From Mycobacterium noviomagense (GTDB lineage: Bacteria; Actinomycetota; Actinomycetes; Mycobacteriales; Mycobacteriaceae), in NCBI RefSeq assembly GCF_010731635.1, contig NZ_AP022583.1, forward strand, positions 1,984,001-2,048,000: a stretch of 64,000 nucleotides of DNA, in the 5' to 3' direction. This document shows positions 63,781-64,000 of this stretch, one piece after another (the first letter of the stretch is position 1; the number at the start of each line of letters is the position of its first letter). A program made the position numbers and the translations under genes. The notes under the pieces are model-generated. The model made no database searches, was not told where the DNA came from, and saw nothing but the letters and a program-made list of their open reading frames with translations.

Positions 63781-64000
63781 CTGACGACAAGATGCTGGCA
63801 CGCATCGCTGCCTTGCTGCGCCAGGCCGAAGGCACCGACAATCCGCATGAGGCCGAGGCGTTCATGGCGGCAGCGCAACGCTTGGCCACGGCGACGTCCA
63901 TCGACTTGGCGGTAGCCCGCTCGCACGCCGATAAGCGCACCCGCGCACAGACCCCGGTCCAACGCACCATCACCATCGGAGCGGCCGGCACAAAGGGGCT
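63777..64000 (+). CDS. DUF2786-like protein, Rv0184 orthologue (3' end beyond window)
   Basis: At least 74 residues visible from ATG 63777. The front (MTDDKMLARIAALLRQAEGT, NPHEAEAFMAAAQRLATATS) is the DUF2786 domain, whose members include short DNA- or RNA-interacting helical proteins of unknown role. Coupled to the MIRU-like mini-ORF by an ATGA overlap. Rv0184 has 249 residues; the rest is outside the window. Confidence 0.85.
   Translation, partial: MTDDKMLARIAALLRQAEGTDNPHEAEAFMAAAQRLATATSIDLAVARSHADKRTRAQTPVQRTITIGAAGTKG

Overview
The window is mycobacterial chromosome. It is GC-rich, with many GTG starts and ATGA/GTGA gene overlaps, and its backbone follows the M. tuberculosis Rv0137c-Rv0184 region gene by gene: msrA, Rv0138-Rv0142, Rv0144-Rv0149, ptbB, fadE2, pntAa-pntAb-pntB, Rv0157A, Rv0158, Rv0161, adhE1, Rv0163, Rv0164, mce1R, fadD5, the complete mce1 operon (yrbE1A to Rv0178), lprO, a pirin, sigG, the Rv0183 monoacylglycerol lipase and Rv0184. 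The PE genes found in this stretch of M. tuberculosis are absent. I cannot name the species. No rRNA, tRNA, CRISPR array, prophage or transposase was seen, and no gene-free stretch exceeds 300 bases.

Layout. 1-3.2 kb: efflux pump and NmrA-type protein opposite an HxlR regulator. 3.2-7.2 kb: msrA to the Rv0142-like glycosylase. 7.2-12 kb: dps behind a SigF-type promoter, a gutted pirin gene, a TetR regulator and three tandem SAM methyltransferases. 12-20.3 kb: aldehyde dehydrogenase, SDR, broken quinone oxidoreductase, ptbB-fadE2 and the transhydrogenase operon. 20.4-24.7 kb: TetR, a methyltransferase/regulator pair, a hydrolase and the Rv0161 flavoprotein. 24.7-32.5 kb: an accessory acyl-CoA/lactone-type catabolic cluster. 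32.5-50.4 kb: adhE1, Rv0163, Rv0164, mce1R, fadD5 and the mce1 lipid importer. 50.5-60.7 kb: mixed region with two deletion scars, a YhgE/Pip exporter with a degenerate ATPase, a pirin and an NDMA-type alcohol dehydrogenase. 60.7-64 kb: a DUF559 gene flanked by identical 50-bp hairpin repeats, then sigG, the lipase and an Rv0184-like gene.

The most original signal is the 24.7-32.5 kb cluster. Five copies of one 26-bp dyad (TTTACA-N14-TGTCAC or close variants) sit in exactly the promoter regions of a TetR gene and eight neighbours: SDR-like, two TesB-like thioesterases, SMP-30 lactonase, F420-type monooxygenase, DUF427, class III CoA-transferase and an unknown protein. This looks like a self-contained TetR regulon for CoA-thioester or lactone catabolism. 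Next is the DUF559/hairpin-repeat unit.

The region is also decaying. Four loci carry internal or reciprocal deletions (pirin, Rv0149-like, FAD oxidoreductase/PLP enzyme, IclR/DapB-like). At least three genes carry a one-base C insertion in a short C run, so real pseudogenes must be separated from possible sequencing error.
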